Source: Gammaproteobacteria bacterium (GTDB lineage: Bacteria; Pseudomonadota; Gammaproteobacteria; UBA6429). Taken from it: a stretch of DNA of 14,980 nt. Below, one piece after another: positions 6,822 to 14,780 of this stretch (position 1 is the first letter of the stretch; each line of letters opens with the position of its first letter). The translations under genes and the position numbers were made by a program. Location of the stretch: the NCBI GenBank assembly GCA_030635835.1, contig DAOVYB010000018.1, positions 1 through 14,980 on the forward strand. Direction: 5' to 3'. Under the pieces are notes generated by a model. That model saw only the letters and a program-made list of their open reading frames with translations, was not told where the DNA came from and ran no database searches.

Positions 6822-7245
6822 AAACTGTTTCCGCACGTTTAATAAACGCATCAACTAAACTATTAGCAAGTTTACTAAATACCGGGCCCAAGGTCATTCC
6901 AATTATTTTACTGGAAAATTCAAATTCTAAATTTAGTGAGACTTTACACGCACTCTCGCCTAGTGGTTCAAACAACCAGACGCCATCAAGATTTTTAAAT
7001 GGTCCGTTGACTAAATGCATTTCTATTTTGCTAAAAGCCGTGTTTTTATTTTGAGTAGTAAACGCTTTATTTAAGCCACTATGTGAAACCAATAAACTGG
7101 CTTCCACATCGGTTTCATCACGCGATATTTCTGTTGCTTTACCACACCAGGGTAAAAATTCTGAGTATGCTTCAATATTATCAACAAGCTTAAACATTTC
7201 TTCTGGCGTATATGAAACCAGCGCACTTTTACTAATTGTTGTCAT
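6814..7245 (-). CDS. ratA: RatA / Coq10-like START-domain protein
   Basis: This is a single-domain SRPBCC/START protein of the RatA-Coq10 family. In E. coli RatA has been reported to block 70S ribosome association, while Coq10 homologues bind ubiquinone; the role here is not decided by sequence. The protein has 143 residues, the normal length. The N-terminus ([18 protein letters not shown]) is followed by the family signature [18 protein letters not shown] (20-37). Later come [17 protein letters not shown] and a C-terminal helix with [27 protein letters not shown]. It begins 19 bp after the NSS transporter and overlaps rnfH. In many relatives ratA lies next to smpB; here two transporter genes separate them. 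Confidence 0.94.
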   Translation of the reverse strand: MTTISKSALVSYTPEEMFKLVDNIEAYSEFLPWCGKATEISRDETDVEASLLVSHSGLNKAFTTQNKNTAFSKIEMHLVNGPFKNLDGVWLFEPLGESACKVSLNLEFEFSSKIIGMTLGPVFSKLANSLVDAFIKRAETVYG

Positions 7246-7264
7246 AACTTCTACTTAAAAATTT

Positions 7265-8728
7265 CTAAAGTTTAAAAATACCGATGATATTTAAAAACAC
7301 CATTAATACTAAAAATGGACTCACATAACGCACCATAATGTGCCAGACAGGATAAATGAAACGATATTGAAATGAAAATTCACGTTTAGTTGATTCCGGA
7401 TCCATTACCCAGCCGGCAAATAGTGCTATCAGCATACCGCCTATTGGCAACATAATACTTGCTGTGAAAAAATCTATAACCTGGAAAAGATTATAATTAA
7501 ATATGCCAGCGTTTAACTCTATGTCTTCGATTCCAAACCAGTTAAATATAACCTGAAAAATATCCTGTAAGGTTGTTCCGGTCATTGAGAAAATTGTTGC
7601 TATACCAATTAACCAGATTACTGAGCCTGTCCACACAGTCGCCTTAATACGATCCATGTGTTTGCTTTCAATTAACCAGGCAACAGTTGGTTCAATTAAT
7701 GAAATTGCAGAACTCCATGCGGCAAAAAAGAGCAAAACAAAAAAGAGTGTTCCTATAAAGGTTCCCCCTTCCATATTGCCAAAGGCCAGCGGTAAGGTCT
7801 CAAAAATTAATCCCGGTCCTGCTGCAGGATTAAGGCCGTTCGCAAAAACTAAAGGAAAAATGGCTAAGCCAGCTAAGAGTGCAACAATGGTATCAAGAGT
7901 AACGATAATTAAGGTCATTTTACCTATTGAAACATAACGGTTCAGGTATGAGCCATACATCATAATTGCTCCCATACCTAAGCTTAAAGTGAAAAAAGCA
8001 TGCCCCATGGCAACCATCATGGGTTTCCAGGTAAATATTTTTTCACCGGCAGCATCCATTAAATATTCACCGTAGTCATTGCGTGAATAAAAAAACTTAT
8101 CTGCATCAGGAGTAAACATAAAATTAATTGCCTGATCAAAACCGCCTGAATTCATTGCATAAATAACTAAAAATATCAGCAGAACAAACAAAGCGGGCAT
8201 TAAAAAAGTGACTGTTTTCTCAATGCCACCTTTAACACCTTTTGCCACAGCAATTATAGTTAACCCCATAAATATGCTGTGCCAGGCTAATAATTTTTCC
8301 GGTTCAGAAACTAGTGAAGATAATATTCCTTTAATACCATCAACCGTTTGCTGGTTAAACATACCAGCACTTGCACGAAAGCTATAAGCCATCACTTCAC
8401 CGGCAATCACACTATAATAAGAAAGGATCAGGCAACCCGCGGCCATGCCCACCCACCCCAATAAACTCCAGGCTGGATGACTACCTGCTTCCTGAGATAA
8501 TGCCAGCATGGTGTTTACCGGACTTTTTTTCCCGCGCCGACCCAGTGCAATTTCTGCCAGCATAATAGGAAAGCCGATTAAACAAATACAAACAAGATAG
8601 GCAAGGATAAATACACCACCGCCATATTCACCGGTGATGTACGGAAACTTCCAAATATTTCCCAAGCCAACAGCTGAGCCGACTGCCGCTAAAATAAAGG
8701 TCAGTCGACTAGACCATTCATGTCGCAT
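7265..8728 (-). CDS. Sodium-dependent transporter, NSS/SNF family
   Basis: This is an inner-membrane symporter of the neurotransmitter:sodium symporter family (LeuT fold), expected to import an amino acid or related amine with sodium. The protein has 487 residues. The N-terminus shows the family signature with GSAVGLGNIWKFPY (17-30), the unwound part of TM1 that binds sodium and substrate. About 11-12 hydrophobic segments follow, including the TM3 stretch LSYYSVIAGEVMAYSF and a later GHAFFTLSLGMGAIMMYGSY that resembles TM6. The ATG has an AAGGA about 8 nt upstream. It is 60 bp after the AGCS symporter and 19 bp before ratA, so the genes are probably co-transcribed. The substrate cannot be inferred. 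Confidence 0.92.
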   Translation of the reverse strand: MRHEWSSRLTFILAAVGSAVGLGNIWKFPYITGEYGGGVFILAYLVCICLIGFPIMLAEIALGRRGKKSPVNTMLALSQEAGSHPAWSLLGWVGMAAGCLILSYYSVIAGEVMAYSFRASAGMFNQQTVDGIKGILSSLVSEPEKLLAWHSIFMGLTIIAVAKGVKGGIEKTVTFLMPALFVLLIFLVIYAMNSGGFDQAINFMFTPDADKFFYSRNDYGEYLMDAAGEKIFTWKPMMVAMGHAFFTLSLGMGAIMMYGSYLNRYVSIGKMTLIIVTLDTIVALLAGLAIFPLVFANGLNPAAGPGLIFETLPLAFGNMEGGTFIGTLFFVLLFFAAWSSAISLIEPTVAWLIESKHMDRIKATVWTGSVIWLIGIATIFSMTGTTLQDIFQVIFNWFGIEDIELNAGIFNYNLFQVIDFFTASIMLPIGGMLIALFAGWVMDPESTKREFSFQYRFIYPVWHIMVRYVSPFLVLMVFLNIIGIFKL

Positions 8729-8788
8729 TTATAACATCCTTAATTCAAGCACTACACTAAATTAGTATGATGTAGTATCCGGATAACT

Positions 8789-10330
8789 TTATTGAACTTC
8801 TCGTTTCAACTCACCACTTTTAAGCTTAGACAGGTAACTTGATAAAGCTTCTCGTACCTTGCCATGCAAGATGTATAAGCCAATAAAATTAGGAAATGCC
8901 ATTGCAAGAATAAGTAAGTCACTAAAATCAAGAATATTACTTGCGCTGGTAACCGATCCAAGTACAACAAAGATAATGAAGATTATGCGATAGGCCATGG
9001 TTGAGCTTTCACCAAACATATAAGTCCAGCAACGTTCACCATAGTATGACCATGAAATCATCGTACTATAAGCAAACAAGACAACTGATATGGACAATAT
9101 AATCGGGAACCATGAAATCGCTGAGCCAAATGCAACAGCAGTTAATGCTGCTCCTTCTCTGTTAGCGACAAGTTGTGCTGTTTCAGGGCTGTTATAGACA
9201 CCGGTAATAATAATAACTAAAGCTGTCATTGTACAAATCACAATGGTATCAATAAAAGGTTCCATTAATGCCACAATCCCCTGACGAACAGGGTAAGCAA
9301 CTTTTGCTGTTGCATGTGCTATTGCGGCAGAACCAATACCGGCTTCACTGGAAAATGCGGCACGTTTAAAGCCCTGAACTAAAACACCAATCAAGCCACC
9401 CATTCCAGCTGCGGGGTTGAATGCTTCAGTTATTATTTTGCCAATAGCATCAGGAATCATTTCTGCATTACTCAAAATAATCCAGAGACATGCTAAAACA
9501 TATATCGTGACCATTGCAGGTACAATGGCTTCAGCGGTATGTGCTATACGACGAATACCACCAATAATAACGACAGCAACCAACGTTGCCATAACCACAC
9601 CATAAATCCACGGTTGCTCTGCTAATAATGGAATTTGTAATTTGACTGCCGTTAATGACTGACTAACCTGGAAGGCATTACCTGCGCCAAGAGAGCCACC
9701 AATCGTCAGAATACAAAAAATAACCGCCAGAACTTTACCGGTTTGAGACCAGCCTTTTTCAGCAAGGCCGCGTGAAAGATATTCCATCGCGCCACCCATA
9801 ATATGTCCATCAGATCTGACTACGCGATACATTTGAGCCAGTGTGGCTTCGGTAAATTTTGATGTCATACCTAAAAAGCCGGCAACAATCATCCAGAATG
9901 TTGCTCCCGGGCCACCAATCATAATAGCAATGGCAACACCCGCTATATTCCCCAGGCCCACAGTTGCGGATAAAGCTGTCGTTAGAGCCTGGAAGGATGT
10001 GACTTCACCCTGCGCACCCGGAACAGCGTATTTACCGCGTAATATATGGTATGCATGGCGAAACATGCGCAGGTTAATAAAACTCATACGAACAGTAAGG
10101 AAAACCGCACCAACCACAAGCCAGGCGACAATAAATGGTAAATTGGCCGAGCCCGGCATCACATCAAAGAAGAAAACAGCCGCTAAATAGCCATTTATTA
10201 CACCAAATAATTCATTTAACTGAGATGAGCTAGCAGCTTGATCTGCTGCGAGTACAAAGGTACTGGAAAGCATGAGTAACAAGCCCATAAATATTCGCTT
10301 TAGATGAAAGTCATTTTTATTATTTTTCAA
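8789..10330 (-). CDS. Amino-acid (alanine/glycine):cation symporter, AGCS family
   Basis: This is an inner-membrane sodium- or proton-coupled carrier of the AGCS family, which typically takes up alanine or glycine. The protein has 513 residues. A cleavable-looking signal segment covers residues 1-29 (hydrophobic MGLLLMLSSTFVLAAD). The family signature region with VGLGNIAGVAIAI is at 124-136, and RAAFSSEAGIGSAAIAHATA lies in the middle. About ten membrane segments are recognisable. The start is TTG at 10328-10330, with GAGGA 7 nt upstream; the next in-frame ATG would remove part of the signal segment. It is the first gene of the leftward run AGCS-NSS-ratA-rnfH. No glycine riboswitch was seen in the 159-bp upstream gap. 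Confidence 0.92.
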   Translation of the reverse strand: MKNNKNDFHLKRIFMGLLLMLSSTFVLAADQAASSSQLNELFGVINGYLAAVFFFDVMPGSANLPFIVAWLVVGAVFLTVRMSFINLRMFRHAYHILRGKYAVPGAQGEVTSFQALTTALSATVGLGNIAGVAIAIMIGGPGATFWMIVAGFLGMTSKFTEATLAQMYRVVRSDGHIMGGAMEYLSRGLAEKGWSQTGKVLAVIFCILTIGGSLGAGNAFQVSQSLTAVKLQIPLLAEQPWIYGVVMATLVAVVIIGGIRRIAHTAEAIVPAMVTIYVLACLWIILSNAEMIPDAIGKIITEAFNPAAGMGGLIGVLVQGFKRAAFSSEAGIGSAAIAHATAKVAYPVRQGIVALMEPFIDTIVICTMTALVIIITGVYNSPETAQLVANREGAALTAVAFGSAISWFPIILSISVVLFAYSTMISWSYYGERCWTYMFGESSTMAYRIIFIIFVVLGSVTSASNILDFSDLLILAMAFPNFIGLYILHGKVREALSSYLSKLKSGELKREVQ

Positions 10331-10345
10331 TGTCTCTTCCTCTTT

Positions 10346-10374
10346 ATTATATTTAGCGTGATTTTTTTTATTAA
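10346..10374 (-). promoter_or_regulatory. Possible promoter for the AGCS-NSS-ratA-rnfH run
   Basis: On the minus strand TTAATA (10374-10369) is followed after 17 nt by TATAAT (10351-10346). The predicted start would be only about 9 nt before the TTG codon and would trim the ribosome-binding site. A more distant TATAGT (10411-10406) with a poor -35 is the alternative. Confidence 0.3.
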
Positions 10375-10452
10375 GTTTTGCTAATAATGTACATCTTTGC
10401 TGCTTACTATACCTTTATTATTAGATAAGTTCTCCGCTGGCTCAAGACTAAA

Positions 10453-10481
10453 CTGCCAGATATGTGAATTGTCTGTATAAT
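10453..10481 (+). promoter_or_regulatory. Promoter for smpB
   Basis: CTGCCA (10453-10458; 4 of 6 matches to TTGACA) is followed after exactly 17 nt by a perfect TATAAT (10476-10481). The ATG of smpB is at 10490, so a transcript starting about 7 nt after the -10 box would carry only about 2 nt of leader. There is no well-placed Shine-Dalgarno sequence. A 7-bp inverted repeat, CCGCTGG (10434-10440) and CCAGCGG (10482-10488), flanks the promoter. Confidence 0.6.
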
Positions 10482-10489
10482 CCAGCGGT

Positions 10490-10969
10490 ATGGCTAAATC
10501 TAAAAAAGACAAGAAATCGCACTCAAATACCATTGTGCTCAATAAAAAAGCTCGCCATGACTTTAATCTGGAAGAGCGTTTTGAAGCCGGAATCGTATTA
10601 CAGGGCTGGGAAGTAAAAAGCCTGCGAGCAGGTAAAGTACAAATTCGTGATAGTTATGTTTTTATTAAAAATAATGAAGCATGGCTAAGTTCAACGGTAA
10701 TTACCCCTCTTGAAACCGCATCCACACATATACATCCTGAGCCACAACGCATTCGTAAGCTTTTATTGAATCGAGATGAGATTAATAAACTTATTGGAGC
10801 CGTAGAGCGTAAAGGCTACACTTTAATTGCAACTGCAATGTACTGGAAACATGGACGTGCAAAATTAGAAATAGCCTTAGCAAAAGGTAAAAAAGAACAT
10901 GATAAACGAGCCACAGAGAAAGACCGTGACTGGAAACGTGAAAAAGCCCGCATACTCAAATCGTCTTAA
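10490..10969 (+). CDS. smpB: SsrA-binding protein SmpB
   Basis: SmpB binds tmRNA and delivers it to stalled ribosomes for trans-translation. The protein has 159 residues, essentially the E. coli length. After a basic N-terminal tail comes the oligonucleotide-binding barrel with [20 protein letters not shown] (18-37) and [11 protein letters not shown] (39-49). The sequences [11 protein letters not shown] and [14 protein letters not shown] follow. The C-terminal tail, which enters the mRNA channel, carries GKKEHDKR (133-140) and DWKREKAR (147-154), both intact. The start appears to be nearly leaderless. Its partner ssrA lies 3.8 kb downstream, beyond an oppositely oriented operon. Only two bases separate its stop from the stop of the convergent histidine kinase gene. 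Confidence 0.98.
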   Translation: MAKSKKDKKSHSNTIVLNKKARHDFNLEERFEAGIVLQGWEVKSLRAGKVQIRDSYVFIKNNEAWLSSTVITPLETASTHIHPEPQRIRKLLLNRDEINKLIGAVERKGYTLIATAMYWKHGRAKLEIALAKGKKEHDKRATEKDRDWKREKARILKSS

Positions 10970-10971
10970 AA

Positions 10972-13425
10972 TCAGCTCTGTAAAAATGCATGAATAGCAT
11001 CGAGTTCTTTAGAAATTTTTTCGACCTCGCTGTCTTTATTACCATACTCACCTTTACGCAGGTGCAATTCAAAGTCTTCACAAATAGAGAACATTTTTTT
11101 TGCCCCCATGGTACCACTACTGCCTTTTAAGCTATGAACATCTCTAACTAACTTTCCAACATCATCTTTATTTTCAATGATATCTTTTTTCAGTTCCAGA
11201 CTTCTATTAACAAAAGTATTTACAAGATCAAAATATGCATCACCCATCATAGCTTTTAAATCTTCAACAATATTATGATCAATATTTGATGTGTCTGAAG
11301 TAGATGATTCATCAATTTTCTCTTTTTGAGTTTCCACTATGGTATGACTTACCCATTTAATAAATAACTCAGAAAGCTTATCTGCCGTAAAGGGCTTAGA
11401 CATATAATCGTCCATACCTACGTCATAATAAGTAGCAACATCTTCAGGTAATACATTAGCTGTAAGTGCAATTATTGGAATATGTTCATTATTACTTTCT
11501 GTTAAGCGAATTTTTTTAGTTGCCTCACTACCATTTAACACCGGCATATTGATATCCATTAAAATAATATCAATTTTATTTTTTTGTAATTTTTCAAATC
11601 CTACCTGACCATTCTCTGCAAGCACAACCTCACACCCCAGATTATTCAGCATGCCAGACACAACCATTTGATTAACATCGTTATCTTCAACAACAAGAAC
11701 ATGCGCAGCAAACTTAGTGTTTTCTTTATTAACGAGATGTGTTTTATCGACTTCGCCAGAAACCAATTGCAGGTAACGAAATAATTTATTCGTTAAAAGT
11801 GGTTTTGTGACTACACCAACATAATCATTATATTTATTTTTATTGAGTTCATCACAAACAATTGTGACATTACAATCTGTATATTTATCTTTAATTCCTT
11901 CTGCTGTCCATTCCTGTTCTACGACTATATTCTCATCAATCAGCAATACATTTGTATTATTATCGCCTGACATTTTCTCATCTATACAAGCTTCAGAATC
12001 ACATGAGGAATGTTTGATTTTTAACGCATCAAATATGGAGTTAATTGCAGCAAACGAATTTTCTTTATTACTCAAATAGACAGCATTAAAATTATTTTCT
12101 TTTTCAAATACAAAAGTATCAGGTGTATCAGCAACACGTTTCATTTTAACATTAAAGAAAAACTCGCTACCCTGCCCTATTATTGAACGTGCACCTATAT
12201 CCCCTCCCATCATTCTTGTTAATTTTTTACATAATGTTAAGCCAAGACCAGTTCCACCATATTCACGTGCAGTATTCACTTCAGCCTGTTCAAATGATTC
12301 AAATATTTTTTCCAATGATTCTTCAGCAATACCTATGCCACTATCTTTTACACTAACGGAGATATCAACTTCATCCCCCTGAAGATCATTCAGGGTTAAA
12401 GTTAAACAGATTTCACCAGATTCAGTAAATTTCTTTGCGTTACCTAAAAGGTTCATTATTACCTGCCAAAAACGAGTCTGACCACCCAGTAAATAAACAG
12501 GGATAATAGGATCAATAGATACAATTAAATCGACACCTTTATCCTGTAACTCTATTGCAAACAATGAAACTAAATCATCAATTGTCTCAATAAGGTTAAA
12601 TTCTTCTTCTTCGATAATTAACTTGCCAGCTTCTACTTTTGACAAATCAAGAATATCATTAAGGATAACCAGCATATTATTGCCGGAATTTTTTGCTGTA
12701 GTGACATAGTGAAGTTGTTTCTTATTAAGATCTGTTTCCTTTAATAACTCCATCATACCCAACACACCATTCATTGGTGTTCTGATTTCATGGCTCATGT
12801 TTGCAAGAAATTCTGAACGAGCTTTATAAGCACTTTCAGCACGTTCTTTAGCTGATTCAAGTTCTTTAGTTCTTTCTGTAACTTTCTCTTCGAGATTATG
12901 TGTATAGTTAGTTAGTTGTTCTGTTAATTGAAGATTATCAATACTAAAGACAGTAATTGATAAAAGAAGCTGTAACATATCAAGTGTTACACCATTTATA
13001 TCTTTGTTATCTTTTGCATTACCAATAAACATGCCATGTATACGACGCTTGGTTGATAATGATACTAACACTTGTTTACGGTCTGATTTTGGTGCTGTAA
13101 CGATTACAGGACGAGTACTGTTTAATACCCAGGCGAAAGTACCATTGCTGATATGTTGTTCAACATCTTTCTCAATTAAATCCCTGGCATTTTCCGGATA
13201 GCAATGTGTTTGCTGAAAATCAATCAAATCTTTAATTTCGTAAAACGAAAATGAATCAAAACAATCAAAAGCGATTAATTTTTCTGATAACAAATTGAGA
13301 ATATCATTAACAGTATTATTTTTATTTAAAGATAATAAATTATTACTAACATCAACTACAGATGAGATACCATCATGCATAAAATTATAAACATCAGTAA
13401 ATTCATTTTTATTTATTTCAGCCAT
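10972..13425 (-). CDS. Soluble hybrid sensor histidine kinase (GAF-like, HisKA, HATPase, REC, REC, Hpt)
   Basis: This 817-residue phosphorelay protein has no convincing membrane segment, so it should sense a cytoplasmic signal. Residues about 20-170 resemble a GAF sensor. A coiled coil (168-205) leads to the HisKA box with the phospho-acceptor H212 ([11 protein letters not shown]). The HATPase has an N box (N325, N329), G1 box DSGIGI (361-366), F box FESFEQ (375-380) and G2 box GGTGLGL (390-396). Residues about 445-555 look like a degenerate receiver lacking a clear phospho-aspartate. An intact receiver follows at about 575-692, with acidic E580/D581, D624, T655 and K677. A C-terminal Hpt domain has H764 in HSLKGSSG. 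There is no DNA-binding output, so the Hpt probably passes phosphate to a separate regulator. It is last in a three-gene operon, 5 bp after the HDOD gene. Confidence 0.95.
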   Translation of the reverse strand: MAEINKNEFTDVYNFMHDGISSVVDVSNNLLSLNKNNTVNDILNLLSEKLIAFDCFDSFSFYEIKDLIDFQQTHCYPENARDLIEKDVEQHISNGTFAWVLNSTRPVIVTAPKSDRKQVLVSLSTKRRIHGMFIGNAKDNKDINGVTLDMLQLLLSITVFSIDNLQLTEQLTNYTHNLEEKVTERTKELESAKERAESAYKARSEFLANMSHEIRTPMNGVLGMMELLKETDLNKKQLHYVTTAKNSGNNMLVILNDILDLSKVEAGKLIIEEEEFNLIETIDDLVSLFAIELQDKGVDLIVSIDPIIPVYLLGGQTRFWQVIMNLLGNAKKFTESGEICLTLTLNDLQGDEVDISVSVKDSGIGIAEESLEKIFESFEQAEVNTAREYGGTGLGLTLCKKLTRMMGGDIGARSIIGQGSEFFFNVKMKRVADTPDTFVFEKENNFNAVYLSNKENSFAAINSIFDALKIKHSSCDSEACIDEKMSGDNNTNVLLIDENIVVEQEWTAEGIKDKYTDCNVTIVCDELNKNKYNDYVGVVTKPLLTNKLFRYLQLVSGEVDKTHLVNKENTKFAAHVLVVEDNDVNQMVVSGMLNNLGCEVVLAENGQVGFEKLQKNKIDIILMDINMPVLNGSEATKKIRLTESNNEHIPIIALTANVLPEDVATYYDVGMDDYMSKPFTADKLSELFIKWVSHTIVETQKEKIDESSTSDTSNIDHNIVEDLKAMMGDAYFDLVNTFVNRSLELKKDIIENKDDVGKLVRDVHSLKGSSGTMGAKKMFSICEDFELHLRKGEYGNKDSEVEKISKELDAIHAFLQS

Positions 13426-13430
13426 TATTT

Positions 13431-14276
13431 TTATCCCAAAATAAATTTAACAGCTTCAGCATGCTGAACGTTTAATTGTTCAATTGCAGGACTTATTATT
13501 TCAATATCTAAATCCAGTGCAGCCCATGCTTTTTCATTTAATGCAGGAACAAACCTTTCTCCACTTGAACCAAACTGAAGTGCATGTGAAATAATATCGG
13601 CAATATGAATAATACTTGGGCCAACAATATTTGTAGAAGAAATAGATGGCATATGGTGATAATAGACATTTGCAACAATTTCATCTGGTAACTTCCATTT
13701 TTTCAATAACATTGCGCCTAATTTAGCATGATCAAAACCGAGTACTTCTTTTTCAACCTTGTGCATTAATTCGCCACTACCTGCAGATTTATCAATAATT
13801 TCTGCTACATACTTAGGTGCTTCAACGAAGATAATGAGTTTACCAATGTCATGCAGTAAACCTGATGTAAAATATTTTTCAATATTTTGTTCGTGTCTTG
13901 AATTTGCCAAAATACGGGCAGTCGTTGCGACAGCAATGCTGTGACGCCAAAACATATCCATATCAATAACATCCTGAGGGATATCCTTGAACATCGCAAC
14001 GATTGAGCAACTAAGAATCACTTCGTTTATTTGTTTGAGACCAATAATAGTTATTGCTTTTGATATCGTATCGATCTTTGAAGGAAAATTATATAAAGCA
14101 CTGTTCGCAATCATTAACACTTTCGCTGCCAGTGCTGAATCTTCCGAGACAATATTTTCAAGATCATTATTTGAAGTTAAGGGATCTTTAATCGCTTCAC
14201 TAAATTTCAGTGCGACCGCCGGGAGTGCTGCAACTTTAAGAACATTAGTTACAATACGTTCTGCATCTAATGCCAT
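13431..14276 (-). CDS. HDOD domain protein
   Basis: This 281-residue protein is built on an HDOD domain, a family of HD-like proteins tied to signalling and often lacking proven enzyme activity. The N-terminal part [15 protein letters not shown] region (about 16-30) and the segment [21 protein letters not shown] (42-62) are typical, as is [13 protein letters not shown]. An HD-like core follows, with H112 (WRHSIAVA), HDIGK (142-146), H183 ([10 protein letters not shown]) and YHH (206-208). More histidine/aspartate ligand positions survive than in many HDOD proteins, so metal binding is possible. The gene starts one base after the stop of the small upstream protein and ends 5 bp before the hybrid kinase, so the three are almost certainly co-transcribed. 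The substrate or partner is unknown. Confidence 0.92.
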   Translation of the reverse strand: MALDAERIVTNVLKVAALPAVALKFSEAIKDPLTSNNDLENIVSEDSALAAKVLMIANSALYNFPSKIDTISKAITIIGLKQINEVILSCSIVAMFKDIPQDVIDMDMFWRHSIAVATTARILANSRHEQNIEKYFTSGLLHDIGKLIIFVEAPKYVAEIIDKSAGSGELMHKVEKEVLGFDHAKLGAMLLKKWKLPDEIVANVYYHHMPSISSTNIVGPSIIHIADIISHALQFGSSGERFVPALNEKAWAALDLDIEIISPAIEQLNVQHAEAVKFILG

Positions 14277-14277
14277 T

Positions 14278-14607
14278 TTACTGTCCTAGTTGTTCAACAA
14301 AAAAATTCACAGATTCTTTTGCAAGTTCTTCAATAAAGGGGTGACTAAGGTTATTGTGTTGAAACCTGGCTTTAACTTGCCCGTCAATTGTTGCAAAAAC
14401 TTCATCCGATATTTTATTCAAACGTTTATCTTCTGGCATTTCATCATCACTGATCTCAACACTAATGACCCCCCAGGCACTTAATGCTTTGAGATGTTTC
14501 TCATTTAATTCACAGTCTTTGCCTAATAGAAATCGTCCATTTGGATCACAGACATCGGCAGTCAATGTCATGCCGACTTCCAGTTCTTTAACCTTTATTT
14601 TTGCCAT
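14278..14607 (-). CDS. Small signalling-associated protein resembling the N-terminal module of HD-GYP proteins
   Basis: This 109-residue soluble protein cannot be given a function. Its first 50 residues follow a pattern I associate with the short module in front of HD-GYP phosphodiesterase domains: VKELEVGM (6-13), D18-V19, a DPNGRFLL turn (21-28), then a helix ending with KALSAWGV (40-47) and a strand ISVEI. The C-terminal 60 residues are helical and charged, with no catalytic motif. Here the module stands alone, directly before the HDOD gene (one base between stop and ATG). It may act as a partner domain supplied in trans. GAG about 8 nt upstream of ATG is the likely ribosome-binding site. 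It is first in the operon, divergent from ssrA. Confidence 0.85.
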   Translation of the reverse strand: MAKIKVKELEVGMTLTADVCDPNGRFLLGKDCELNEKHLKALSAWGVISVEISDDEMPEDKRLNKISDEVFATIDGQVKARFQHNNLSHPFIEELAKESVNFFVEQLGQ

Positions 14608-14643
14608 ATTTAGCTCATTTAAAAATGAATAATTACAACAAGA

Positions 14644-14670
14644 TTATCGACTCATTTTGATTTTTCTTTA
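14644..14670 (-). promoter_or_regulatory. Candidate sigma-28 (FliA) promoter for the signalling operon
   Basis: On the minus strand TAAAGAAA (14670-14663) is followed after exactly 11 nt by GTCGATAA (14651-14644). The flagellar sigma-28 consensus is TAAAGTTT-N11-GCCGATAA, so the core TAAAG, the spacing and 7 of 8 positions of the -10 box agree. Transcription would start near 14636, leaving a leader of about 29 nt before the ATG at 14607. No equally good sigma-70 promoter was found in this gap. Confidence 0.6.
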
Positions 14671-14726
14671 CTTTATTTCCAATTCTCATACTTTAAGTGC
14701 TTGTTTAGTATTACTTTAATTTAAAA

Positions 14727-14755
14727 CTGACTTAAATTGAATTTTTCTATAGAAT
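14727..14755 (+). promoter_or_regulatory. Promoter for ssrA
   Basis: CTGACT (14727-14732) is followed after 17 nt by TAGAAT (14750-14755). Transcription would start near 14762 and give a 5' leader of about 19 nt, to be removed by RNase P at the tmRNA 5' end. The leader is largely a 7-nt tandem repeat, AAGTACC twice (14765-14778). Confidence 0.6.
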
Positions 14756-14780
14756 TGCAGTCTTAAGTACCAAGTACCAA

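Noticed and set aside
6522..6854. Longer RnfH of 110 residues
   Set aside because: The extra N-terminal residues overlap ratA in another frame and do not match the family; the start at 6821 does.
10434..10488. 7-bp inverted repeat CCGCTGG/CCAGCGG around the smpB promoter as an operator
   Set aside because: A 7-bp match 41 bp apart is expected by chance in a window of this size; kept only as a note in the promoter entry.
10331..10489. Possible glycine riboswitch in front of the AGCS symporter
   Set aside because: The 159-bp gap is AT-rich and shows none of the conserved glycine-aptamer cores; part of it is the smpB promoter.
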